Source of the DNA: an uncultured bacterium
GTDB lineage: Bacteria > Desulfobacterota > GWC2-55-46
Length of the DNA: 64,000 nucleotides
Assembly (NCBI GenBank): GCA_905339405.1
Contig: CAJPGC010000029.1
Span: 1-64,000 of the forward strand
Reading direction: 5' to 3'
Position numbers and translations under genes: made by a program. The notes under the pieces were generated by a model. The model was not told where the DNA came from. It saw only the letters and a program-made list of their open reading frames with translations, and did no database searches. Within the stretch, counting starts at the first letter, position 1; every line of letters starts with the position of its first letter. Of the stretch, positions 1 to 6,511 are shown one piece after another.

Positions 1-2
1 TC

Positions 3-410
3 GGCGAACTGCTTGGAAGCCCGGAGGACGGCCGCGTGAAGCTTTTTTTGACGTACATGGCCCTTAACGCGAGAAGGGAGCGCTTCGAGCTTTTCAATTC
101 ATCGTCATATATTCCGCTTGAGTGCGAAGGGGCGCACGCGAAGAACGCCGTAGCGTTCGCGAGGGCCGGTGAAAGGGAAGCCGCCGTGACAATAGCACCG
201 AGATTCCTGACCTCCCTTGTGCGCGAAGGCGAGTACGCAACAGGAGGCAGGTGGGCAGATACAACGGTGCTGCTCCCTAAGGGGCTTCATGGATATGAAT
301 GGAAAGACGCGCTCACCGGGCGCTCTGTCTTGCCAGGGCCCGGGATAAAGCTCAGGGACGCCCTCGCCTCTTTTCCGGCAGCCTTTCTCCTCAGCCCTCA
401 AGTGTCATGA
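3..410 (+). CDS. treY: Malto-oligosyltrehalose synthase (TreY), C-terminal fragment
   Basis: The reading frame is open from the window's left edge (frame starting at base 3) and ends at a TGA at 408-410, so only the last ~135 residues are seen. The motif KLFLTYMALNARRE, followed by a small beta-rich C-terminal domain (LEC.G..A.NAVAFAR, then W.DT.VLLP and a closing FPAAFLLS), matches the end of maltooligosyl trehalose synthase, a GH13 enzyme that turns the reducing end of maltodextrin into a trehalosyl unit. The partner treZ would lie outside the window. Identification rests on recalled family pattern, since the catalytic barrel is off-window. Confidence 0.8.
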   Translation, partial: GELLGSPEDGRVKLFLTYMALNARRERFELFNSSSYIPLECEGAHAKNAVAFARAGEREAAVTIAPRFLTSLVREGEYATGGRWADTTVLLPKGLHGYEWKDALTGRSVLPGPGIKLRDALASFPAAFLLSPQVS

Positions 411-420
411 GGCCCGGGCG

Positions 421-519
421 TCAGACCTTTACCTTACCTGTGATCACGGCCAGGGCAGCTACGGCGAAAAGGAACGTGACGAGACCTAATAGCACAAGCA
501 GCAATGGATAGTCAGACAT
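421..519 (-). CDS. Small single-pass membrane protein (32 aa)
   Basis: A 32-residue reading frame starting MSDYPLLLVLL is almost entirely one hydrophobic helix (about residues 4-26) with a short basic tail (TGKVKV). A purine-rich AAGGAAG lies about 10 bases upstream of the ATG at 519. The frame stays open further upstream to 621, but that extension is polar and has no better start. It is convergent with treY and follows the PIG-L deacetylase on the same strand. No family is recognised; it resembles the size class of KdpF/CcoQ-type accessory peptides only in general form. Existence is plausible, function unknown. Confidence 0.4.
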   Translation of the reverse strand: MSDYPLLLVLLGLVTFLFAVAALAVITGKVKV

Positions 520-624
520 GCGGTTTCGGCTTCCTTGTCGTGATGGAATATCCCGGAGTGAGTTTAGCCGAAGTTTCAAGTTTGTCAATTGAGCGCGGCC
601 AGTTTTGCGGACTGATGGCAAATG

Positions 625-1581
625 TCAGAAAAAAGCCGTTCTTGTCCTAAGATACCTCAAGTACCTGTAGGCGGCCCGTGGATTGAAAAACTCGAGATAA
701 TCCGTTTCAAAGCGCCCGTCGCCTATGCCTATCTCACGCGCGGCCCTTGCGGCCAGAGCGCACCAGGCGCGCCCTGGAAGGCCCCAATCAAAGTATTGGT
801 AAAAGAGCCGCCCTTCATGGGGCGGCCGGCAAAAGTCATATTGCGGAGCCTTCCTGAACCTCTCCGAGCCAATGGGAAAGCCCCTGAGTGCGCCCTTTTG
901 CGTCCTGTAACAGGAAAAGAGAGCCTCTTTAAAAGCCCTCTCTTCTTTGGAAAGCTCGATTCGCGCTTCATCCGGGCCCGGGTTCAGGAACCTCGACGTG
1001 ACTATCTTTCCGCCGTCGCCATGATACGAGGTAAACTCAAGGTGCTTCGGGACGCTCTTGCCCTCGGCGCGCATGAGACAGAGGGCGGCGGAGACGGCGA
1101 AAGCGGCGGAGTCATGGTCAGGGTGGCCGCCTTCATAGGGGTGAGTGATGACAATGGCCGGGGCGCGCCTTGCAATCGCCTCTTTCACCGACATTGTTAT
1201 TCCGGGCAGGTTGAACGGAGCGTCGAGGTCAGCGACGTCGAGCGTCGTGAGGTCCATCGGCTGGGACGGCGTCATGCTCAACACCTCGCGGAGCTCGGCG
1301 CGGCGGGCCAGGGCGTAGCCTTCACGGGTCGCGTATCCACGGGCCCGCGCAGCCCGCATGTTCCTCGCGGCGCCGTCGGTTACGTTAAGGACGCTGAAGT
1401 TCTTCAGGTATTTGAGGAGGCCGCCAGCGCCTATGGCCTCGTCGTCCATATGCGCCGCGATGATGAGGACAGGGGCGCTGGCGCCTTGCGGACCGAGTAT
1501 CTCCCTTATCGCCTCCTCGCTGTAACCTTCACGGCTGACTGAACTGGCTGGCTCTGGCAAAGCTCTCCCCCCTTGGTTCAT
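625..1581 (-). CDS. PIG-L/LmbE-family deacetylase
   Basis: Contains the zinc-binding signature of the PIG-L family: an AHMDDE motif (the usual form is AHPDDE) in the first fifty residues and THPYEGGHPDHD about 100 residues later, which supplies the third zinc ligand. Family members are metal-dependent N-deacetylases acting on GlcNAc-type substrates (GlcNAc-PI, mycothiol or bacillithiol precursors, antibiotics). No thiol-biosynthesis or glycolipid gene is adjacent, so the substrate is unknown. The frame extends to a TTG at 1620, but the ATG at 1581 (MNQGG) is preferred; neither has a strong ribosome binding site. The region between residues 180 and 318 carries no motif I recognise. Confidence 0.8.
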   Translation of the reverse strand: MNQGGRALPEPASSVSREGYSEEAIREILGPQGASAPVLIIAAHMDDEAIGAGGLLKYLKNFSVLNVTDGAARNMRAARARGYATREGYALARRAELREVLSMTPSQPMDLTTLDVADLDAPFNLPGITMSVKEAIARRAPAIVITHPYEGGHPDHDSAAFAVSAALCLMRAEGKSVPKHLEFTSYHGDGGKIVTSRFLNPGPDEARIELSKEERAFKEALFSCYRTQKGALRGFPIGSERFRKAPQYDFCRPPHEGRLFYQYFDWGLPGRAWCALAARAAREIGIGDGRFETDYLEFFNPRAAYRYLRYLRTRTAFF

Positions 1582-1651
1582 CTCAATAGATGAGCTTACC
1601 CTCGAGCGGCGCTTTGTCAACGCGGAGTATCGGTCTAAATGGAAAGCCGGT

Positions 1652-3388
1652 TCAGAACGGGAGGCCGGGGATCTTGAAGCCCTTGACCTGGAGGTTTTTC
1701 GTTATCTCCTCGATGAGCCTGTCCATGAGGAGGCCCCTCTCGTCAAGCTCCTTCTGTATGCCGGTGATGGACGAGAGCTGGGCTTTCGCCTGGCTTAGGG
1801 GCGCGGCCACCTTCGAGTTTATCTCCTCGGACAGCTCGGCCTGGAAAAGGGCGGCCTTTTTGGCGACTACCCTGCCTGCGGACTCCCTCAAAACCTGGTC
1901 GAGGTCCGAAGAGATATTTAAACCGTAGTTGTCAACTGTGCCGTCGACGGCAGCGTTCAGGCCGAAGCCCTTGACGTCTGACAAGGCCTCTCCGGCTGCC
2001 CTGAGGAACGGGTTCTTCTCGTCAGCTTTTCCGGCCGCCAGGTCGAGCCCGGAGAGCGCGGCATTCAGGGCCGCGTCCAACTTGAAATCCCTTATGTTGG
2101 CGTTCACGGAAAAATCGGCAAGCCCCTTCCTGAAAGCAATTGGCAGGCTGCCGCCTTCGGAAAGTATGAAGTCGTTTATCCTGTAGCCCTTGACGTCGAA
2201 TCTGGCGAAGTCTTTTGCCGCTTCAGGCACGACCCTGTTAACTTCGCCTATGAGGGACATGGAATCGAGCCCCTTGAGCCGCGTCCCCGAAAAGCGGAAC
2301 TTAATCGGCCTGCCAGTTATCTGCTGGTCTCCGGTGATGTCGAGCACCTCGCCGGAGATATCTCCGGAAGGTATGTTGACCGACACCAAAGCCTTCCTTA
2401 TGAGGAAGTCGGGCACCGGGTCAGATTCAGGGAAGCGCACGTCCGCGCCCCTGCCGCGGGGCTTTACCTCGACTTCGGGCTCGGCCTTATAGACCCTGGA
2501 GACCTTGTCGACCCGCTCCCTCCACATGAGGACTTTGTCGGTCCAGGCGTATATCTGGCCGCCGAAGAAGACCTTGCTGAGGTTCATGAGGCCCTGCTGC
2601 GTGAGCGCGTACTTCTCGGTGAGCCTCTTTACGTCCCTTGCGGGCGCGCCGGAGGCGAACTCGACCCGCTCCCTGTAGTAACTCGCTGTCTTGCCGACGT
2701 CGCTCGCAAGCGTCTTCACGAGCCCGGCGTCGGCCTTTATGTCGTCCCGCAAGGCGATCAAGTCGTTGGCCTTGGCGAATATCTCCGCGGGCGTCTTCGC
2801 CTTGCCCTTTATCCTCTCGAACCTTTCCTCGTACGCCTCTATCCTTTTCTCGTCGGGGAGGCTTTTGAGGGCCTTCTCATATTTTTCCCTGTCTTCCTTG
2901 ACGCGTGATTCAAGCTCTCCGGCGAGCCTTATAGATTCGAGGTCTTCTTTTTTCAGCACCTCGTCGACGTCCGGTATGCTGAAGGTTATGAACGGAGGCT
3001 CTTCGTGGCGGCCCGGGGCTGGCTTTTCAATTGCTCCGGAGCTCTTCCTCGGGGTATTGAGCCTGACCCCCGAGACCGTCATCTCGTCTATCGTGACTTT
3101 CCTCAGAAGGAGGTTCATGCCGTCCATGAGGAACGCTATCCTTCCGGCCTCGACGGCGTTCCTCATGGGAGAGCCGGGGTCCGTGACCTGGAGGCCGGTG
3201 AGAGTGAGCCCGAGGGGGAAAAGCGACAGGTCGGCCTTTTCAAGCTCGACTTTCGCGCCGACTATTGAAGTGCCCTTCTTTTCAATGAAACGCTCGATTA
3301 TGCCGTCTATGAAAATGAACCAGAAGGCCGAGACTACGGCCATCACGATAAAGAAGGCTACGAGGCCGCGCCAGCGTATCCACTTCAT
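1652..3388 (-). CDS. TIGR03545-type envelope protein
   Basis: 578 residues: an N-terminal membrane anchor (MKWIRWRGLVAFFIVMAVV and onward, ending near residue 30), then a long periplasmic region with an AsmA-like start (VELEKADLSLFPLGLTLTGLQV), a coiled-coil-rich middle of charged heptads, and a C-terminal beta-rich part. This matches the uncharacterised family TIGR03545, found only in bacteria with outer membranes and normally paired with TIGR03546. The open frame runs further upstream, but the start at 3388 gives a 4-base ATGA overlap with the TIGR03546-like gene, the usual arrangement. A role in envelope lipid or outer-membrane handling is only a guess from the AsmA-like N-terminus. Confidence 0.75.
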   Translation of the reverse strand: MKWIRWRGLVAFFIVMAVVSAFWFIFIDGIIERFIEKKGTSIVGAKVELEKADLSLFPLGLTLTGLQVTDPGSPMRNAVEAGRIAFLMDGMNLLLRKVTIDEMTVSGVRLNTPRKSSGAIEKPAPGRHEEPPFITFSIPDVDEVLKKEDLESIRLAGELESRVKEDREKYEKALKSLPDEKRIEAYEERFERIKGKAKTPAEIFAKANDLIALRDDIKADAGLVKTLASDVGKTASYYRERVEFASGAPARDVKRLTEKYALTQQGLMNLSKVFFGGQIYAWTDKVLMWRERVDKVSRVYKAEPEVEVKPRGRGADVRFPESDPVPDFLIRKALVSVNIPSGDISGEVLDITGDQQITGRPIKFRFSGTRLKGLDSMSLIGEVNRVVPEAAKDFARFDVKGYRINDFILSEGGSLPIAFRKGLADFSVNANIRDFKLDAALNAALSGLDLAAGKADEKNPFLRAAGEALSDVKGFGLNAAVDGTVDNYGLNISSDLDQVLRESAGRVVAKKAALFQAELSEEINSKVAAPLSQAKAQLSSITGIQKELDERGLLMDRLIEEITKNLQVKGFKIPGLPF

Positions 3389-3906
3389 AGGCGGCTCCTC
3401 AAGTCCCTGTAGCTCTGGTACATCCTGTACATCCCGGTCGCTTTCCACGCCTGAACTATCCGTGTCTTCTCGACGTATGAAAGGATGTGCTTCCTGTATT
3501 TTCTTATGAGGAGGTTGCCGGCAAGCACGAACGGGACGAACAGGAGGACGGAGAAAACGATGCTGCCCATGAAGATGGTGTTGTTGAAGCGCGCCACCTT
3601 GAAAATCGACGTATTGTACATATCCGTCCACACGCCCCTCATCGCGTCCCACGTGAGGAGCTTCAGGCCCATCACGTGGAAAAGCGGGTCGAGCCCGTAG
3701 GCAAGGGCGCTGAAAAAGGCGGTGCCGAGGATAAACGCCGAGAGGTTGACACGCAGGACCATCACGAGGAGAAAGACAACGAGGTTGTGGACTCCAAAAA
3801 ACGGCGTGAGGCCCGCCACCATGGCAAAGGCGAAGCCGAGGCTTATCTGAGAGGGGTCTGTCCCGGAATTGAGTATCGAAAGGAGTTTGGCTATCGAATT
3901 TATCAT
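3385..3906 (-). CDS. TIGR03546-type integral membrane protein
   Basis: 173 residues with about four hydrophobic segments (GLTPFFGVHNLVVFLLVMVL, LSAFILGTAFFSALAYG and IVFSVLLFVPFVLAGNLL among them) and a basic C-terminus. The N-terminal part, with SLGFAFAMVAGLTPF, resembles DUF2062-like proteins. It sits directly upstream of and overlaps the TIGR03545-like gene by 4 bases, which is the conserved two-gene arrangement known for these families. AGGTGA about 9 bases upstream of the ATG serves as a ribosome binding site. Function unknown; inner membrane location is inferred from hydrophobicity. Confidence 0.75.
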   Translation of the reverse strand: MINSIAKLLSILNSGTDPSQISLGFAFAMVAGLTPFFGVHNLVVFLLVMVLRVNLSAFILGTAFFSALAYGLDPLFHVMGLKLLTWDAMRGVWTDMYNTSIFKVARFNNTIFMGSIVFSVLLFVPFVLAGNLLIRKYRKHILSYVEKTRIVQAWKATGMYRMYQSYRDLRSRL

Positions 3907-3915
3907 GTCAGCGCG

Positions 3916-4422
3916 TCACCTGAGAGGGCCGATGTCATAATAGAAAAACCTGCCCTGAAGGCCGCCTTCCGGCCCGGTCTTCACAACGACCGGGGTAAAA
4001 ACCCGGAGCCTGTACTCCCCTTCCGGCACATCGAACACGAGCCTTCGCGTGTAGGCCGTCTTGGGGGCCAGGTCAACTGGGCCGCCGTTCGCCGAAGTAG
4101 ATGAAAGCTCTTTTTCCGGGGCGTACTCCGCGCCGGACTTGCCGACGAGCATGAACCTCGGCTGGAACTGGACTGGCACGGGCATGGAGTAGCTGTTCCT
4201 CAACGAGAGCTCTATTATGAGGAAGAGATCCTCAGGAGAAACCGTCTTCCCAGAGACCGGGAGCGGGGCGTACCTGTATTCCCTGGAGTTCACCTTGAAC
4301 TCCAGTCCGTCGAAGAGCACTGTCTCCTTCGCCGGGTGCACCTTTGCCTTGTTGTCCCAATGGGCGCACGCGCCCATGAGAACCGAAAGGAGCACAGCAA
4401 AAATCAGTTTTGTTGTCTTCAT
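3916..4422 (-). CDS. Putative lipoprotein
   Basis: 168 residues from the ATG at 4422, which has GGAGG four bases upstream. The frame continues to 4551 but that part reads through a terminator stem and lacks a signal. The N-terminus is a lipoprotein signal peptide with lipobox MGAC (Cys19). The mature part has a beta-sandwich-like pattern (LFLIIELSLRNSY..PVPVQFQPRFMLV..SGAEY) reminiscent of DUF4352-type immunoglobulin-like lipoproteins, ending in RVFTPVVVKTGPEGG. It lies 9 bases upstream of the TIGR03546/TIGR03545 pair on the same strand, so the three probably form one envelope operon. Function unknown. Confidence 0.7.
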   Translation of the reverse strand: MKTTKLIFAVLLSVLMGACAHWDNKAKVHPAKETVLFDGLEFKVNSREYRYAPLPVSGKTVSPEDLFLIIELSLRNSYSMPVPVQFQPRFMLVGKSGAEYAPEKELSSTSANGGPVDLAPKTAYTRRLVFDVPEGEYRLRVFTPVVVKTGPEGGLQGRFFYYDIGPLR

Positions 4423-4512
4423 TTTCCTCCGAAAGCCGGAAAAAGCCGCAGAGAAGACTTTAACACAAAAACAGGGGAGCGGCCAGAGGCGCGCTAAAAG
4501 GCTGGAGAAGCT

Positions 4513-4547
4513 AAAAAAAACGGCTGGCCGGGGACCCCGGCCAGCCG
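4513..4547 (-). terminator. Rho-independent terminator
   Basis: A perfect 13-bp palindromic stem centred on A4534 (4521-4547, GC-rich) is followed, in minus-strand direction, by an unbroken run of eight T (A-run at 4513-4520 on plus). It would stop transcription coming from the deoxyhypusine-synthase-like gene before the lipoprotein operon. Confidence 0.85.
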
Positions 4548-4560
4548 TCAATATTAGACT

Positions 4561-4692
4561 GCCTCAAAAATTAGATATTTTTTCTGAAGTCAAGGAAGGG
4601 TGGGAATAAAAAGCGCAGCATATATGATAATATGTGAGCATTTTTATTTACGCCCTGACAAAGAGTTCAGGAAAAAGAGCAATTTTTAAAAG
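4561..4692 (-). repeat. Long-hairpin dispersed repeat, copy A
   Basis: About 130 bases that recur with roughly 80-85% identity at 49036-49165. Shared blocks include aaggaagggtgg, taaaaagcgcagcat, aatatgtgagcattttta and gaaaaagagcaattttta. The whole unit is an imperfect inverted repeat: the left end (near 4565-4590) pairs with the right end (near 4662-4690), and an inner arm around 4607-4620 pairs with 4632-4650. Both copies have the same orientation and lie 15-20 bases past the stop codon of a minus-strand gene. It could be a MITE-like element or a structured 3' UTR. Confidence 0.75.
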
Positions 4693-4705
4693 TAGCCTTT
4701 ACAAG

Positions 4706-5680
4706 CTACCAGCCCAATATCCAGGCAAATATGAGCGGGGCGACTATCGTCGCGTCCGACTCTATGACGAACCTCGGGGTAGTGGTGGAAAGCTTGCCCC
4801 AGGTTATCTTCTCGTTGGGCACGGCCCCGGAATACGACCCGTAGCTCGTGGTCGAATCCGATATCTGGCAGAAGTACCCCCAGAAAGGAGTTTCTTCCTT
4901 CTTGAGGTCCTGCTGGAGCATCGGGACGACGCAGATTGGGAAATCTCCCGCTATGCCGCCGCCTATCTGGAAGAAGCCGATCCCCTGCCCGGAGCAGTTC
5001 TTCTGGTACCAGTCGGCGAGGAATACCATGTACTCTATCCCGGCCTTCATCGTCGTCGCCTTGAGCTCGCCAGTTATGCAGTAGGAGGCGAATATGTTGC
5101 CGAGGGTCGAATCCTCCCAGCCCGGCACGATTATGGGCAGGTTCCTTTCGGCTGCCGCCAGGAGCCAGCTGTTTTTCGGGTCTATCTGGTAGTACTGCTT
5201 CAGGACGCCGCTTTTCAGGAGCTCATAGAAGAACTCGTGCGGAAGGCGGCTCTCGCCCTTATCGTTCGACTTTTTCCAGAGGTCGAATATGTGCTTTTCG
5301 ATCCTCCTTATCGCCTCGTCCTCGGGTATGCAGGTGTCAGTGACCCTGTTGAAGCCCTGCTCGAGGAGCTCCCATTCGTCCTGCGGAGACAGGTCCCTGT
5401 AGCCGGGGACGCGCTTGTAGTGGTCGTGGGCCACGAGGTTGAAGACGTCCTCCTCGAGGTTGGCCCCGGTGCAGGAGATTATGTCGACCTTGCCTGCGCG
5501 TATCATCTCGGCAAGGGTTTTGCCCAGCTCGGCGGTGCTCATAGCCCCGGCAAGCGTGACCATCATCTTGCCTCCGGCGTTCATGTGCGCTTCATAGCCC
5601 TTCGCGGCATCGACCAGCGCGGCAGCGTTGAAGTGCAGGAAATTGCTCTCGATAAACTGTGAAATCGGACCTTTTGCCAT
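4706..5680 (-). CDS. Deoxyhypusine synthase-like protein
   Basis: 324 residues matching the deoxyhypusine synthase fold (PF01916), including the NAD-binding region and the active-site segment NEKITWGKL near the C-terminus; the lysine in WGK (about residue 296) corresponds to the catalytic Lys that forms the enzyme-imine intermediate. Bacteria lack eIF5A, so bacterial members are thought to act as homospermidine-synthase-like enzymes transferring an aminobutyl group between polyamines. No polyamine gene is adjacent. The ATG at 5680 has a clear GAGAGGGAGA ribosome binding site. Terminator and hairpin repeat lie just downstream. The exact substrate is not deducible here. Confidence 0.8.
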   Translation of the reverse strand: MAKGPISQFIESNFLHFNAAALVDAAKGYEAHMNAGGKMMVTLAGAMSTAELGKTLAEMIRAGKVDIISCTGANLEEDVFNLVAHDHYKRVPGYRDLSPQDEWELLEQGFNRVTDTCIPEDEAIRRIEKHIFDLWKKSNDKGESRLPHEFFYELLKSGVLKQYYQIDPKNSWLLAAAERNLPIIVPGWEDSTLGNIFASYCITGELKATTMKAGIEYMVFLADWYQKNCSGQGIGFFQIGGGIAGDFPICVVPMLQQDLKKEETPFWGYFCQISDSTTSYGSYSGAVPNEKITWGKLSTTTPRFVIESDATIVAPLIFAWILGW

Positions 5681-5875
5681 CTTCTCTCCCTCTCAATGCT
5701 TTACTTTTCTGCCCCTTATGCCAACCGAATGGGTCTTGGACAGCTATAAAAAATAAGATATTTCGGGGCAAGATTCAACCCCATATTTGGCCTGAGATGG
5801 ATTTTTGTAGTGTAATCGGAAGGTTTCGTGCCCTGAGGCTGGCGGACTATGACTTGCCCGGCAGCTTTCCATGGT
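5681..5875. other. Intergenic stretch upstream of the deoxyhypusine synthase-like gene
   Basis: With the adjoining repeat this makes a gene-free gap of about 310 bases. I see no convincing ORF or RNA gene in it. It must contain the promoter of the minus-strand gene ending at 5680, but no good -35/-10 pair stands out. Confidence 0.4.
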
Positions 5876-6000
5876 CAGGCTGCTCAAAAAGTTCCAGATG
5901 CCAGGCGTCGAGGAGCGAGGCACGAGGCGTACTTTTTTATGTACGCCGCAGTGACGAGTGACGAAGACAACAACGCAGATGGGACTTTTTCAGCAGCCTG
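5876..6000. repeat. MITE-like palindromic repeat with terminal inverted repeats
   Basis: A 125-base unit beginning CAGGCTGCTCAAAAAG and ending in the near-complement CTTTTTCAGCAGCCTG, with about 25-base terminal inverted repeats. The centre has a perfect inner hairpin: ggcgtac at 5926-5932 pairs with gtacgcc at 5941-5947 across a T-rich loop. I recall similar units as multi-copy intergenic repeats in Geobacter-type genomes; only one copy is in this window. It encodes nothing. Its right end overlaps the 3' end of the following gene and supplies that gene's stop codon. Confidence 0.75.
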
Positions 6001-6502
6001 AAACGGCCTTGAGTATGCCCTTCAAAATCTCTTCCGGCGAAGGCGGGCAGCCGTGTATGTACGCGTCGACCGGCACGACATTTCCGACGCTCCCCAAAGA
6101 GGCGTAGCTTTCGCCGAAGATGCCGCCGTCAAAAGCGCAGTCGCCGAGGGCGACGACCATCTTGGGGTGGGGCATGGCGTCATACGTCCTCTTCAGCGCA
6201 ATCTCCATGTTGCGAGAGACAGGGCCGGTCACCAGCAGCATGTCAGCGAACCTCGGCGAGGCGGTGAAATGGATGCCGAACCTCTCGCAATCGTAGAGGG
6301 GGTTGTTGACGGCCACAAGCTCCAGTTCACAGCCGTTGCACGAGCCCGAATCGACGAACCTTATCGTAAGAGAGCGCCTGAAACGCTCCAGGACCTCTTT
6401 TTCGAGCTCCCTTCCTACGATTGTGACCCTGGCTTCGGCCTCAGTATCGAGCGGCTCGGTTACTATGCCGGTCCTGAATATCTGGTGGAGTATCCTTAAC
6501 AT
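5990..6502 (-). CDS. NuoB/HyfI-like small subunit of hydrogenase-4-type complex
   Basis: 170 residues of the complex I 20-kDa/NiFe-hydrogenase small-subunit family. The four ligands of the proximal [4Fe-4S] cluster are visible: C55 and C58 in SCNGCELE, C122 in GDCAFDGG, C152 in HGCPPSP. It is the last gene of a six-gene minus-strand operon and starts 9 bases after the large subunit stop. In this family it passes electrons to the site at the interface with the large subunit, on the cytoplasmic face. Oddity: the last two codons and the stop (Gly-Cys-TGA) lie inside the terminal inverted repeat of the adjoining MITE-like element, so the native C-terminus may have been altered. Confidence 0.88.
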   Translation of the reverse strand: MLRILHQIFRTGIVTEPLDTEAEARVTIVGRELEKEVLERFRRSLTIRFVDSGSCNGCELELVAVNNPLYDCERFGIHFTASPRFADMLLVTGPVSRNMEIALKRTYDAMPHPKMVVALGDCAFDGGIFGESYASLGSVGNVVPVDAYIHGCPPSPEEILKGILKAVSGC

Positions 6503-6511
6503 CTTTTTCCC

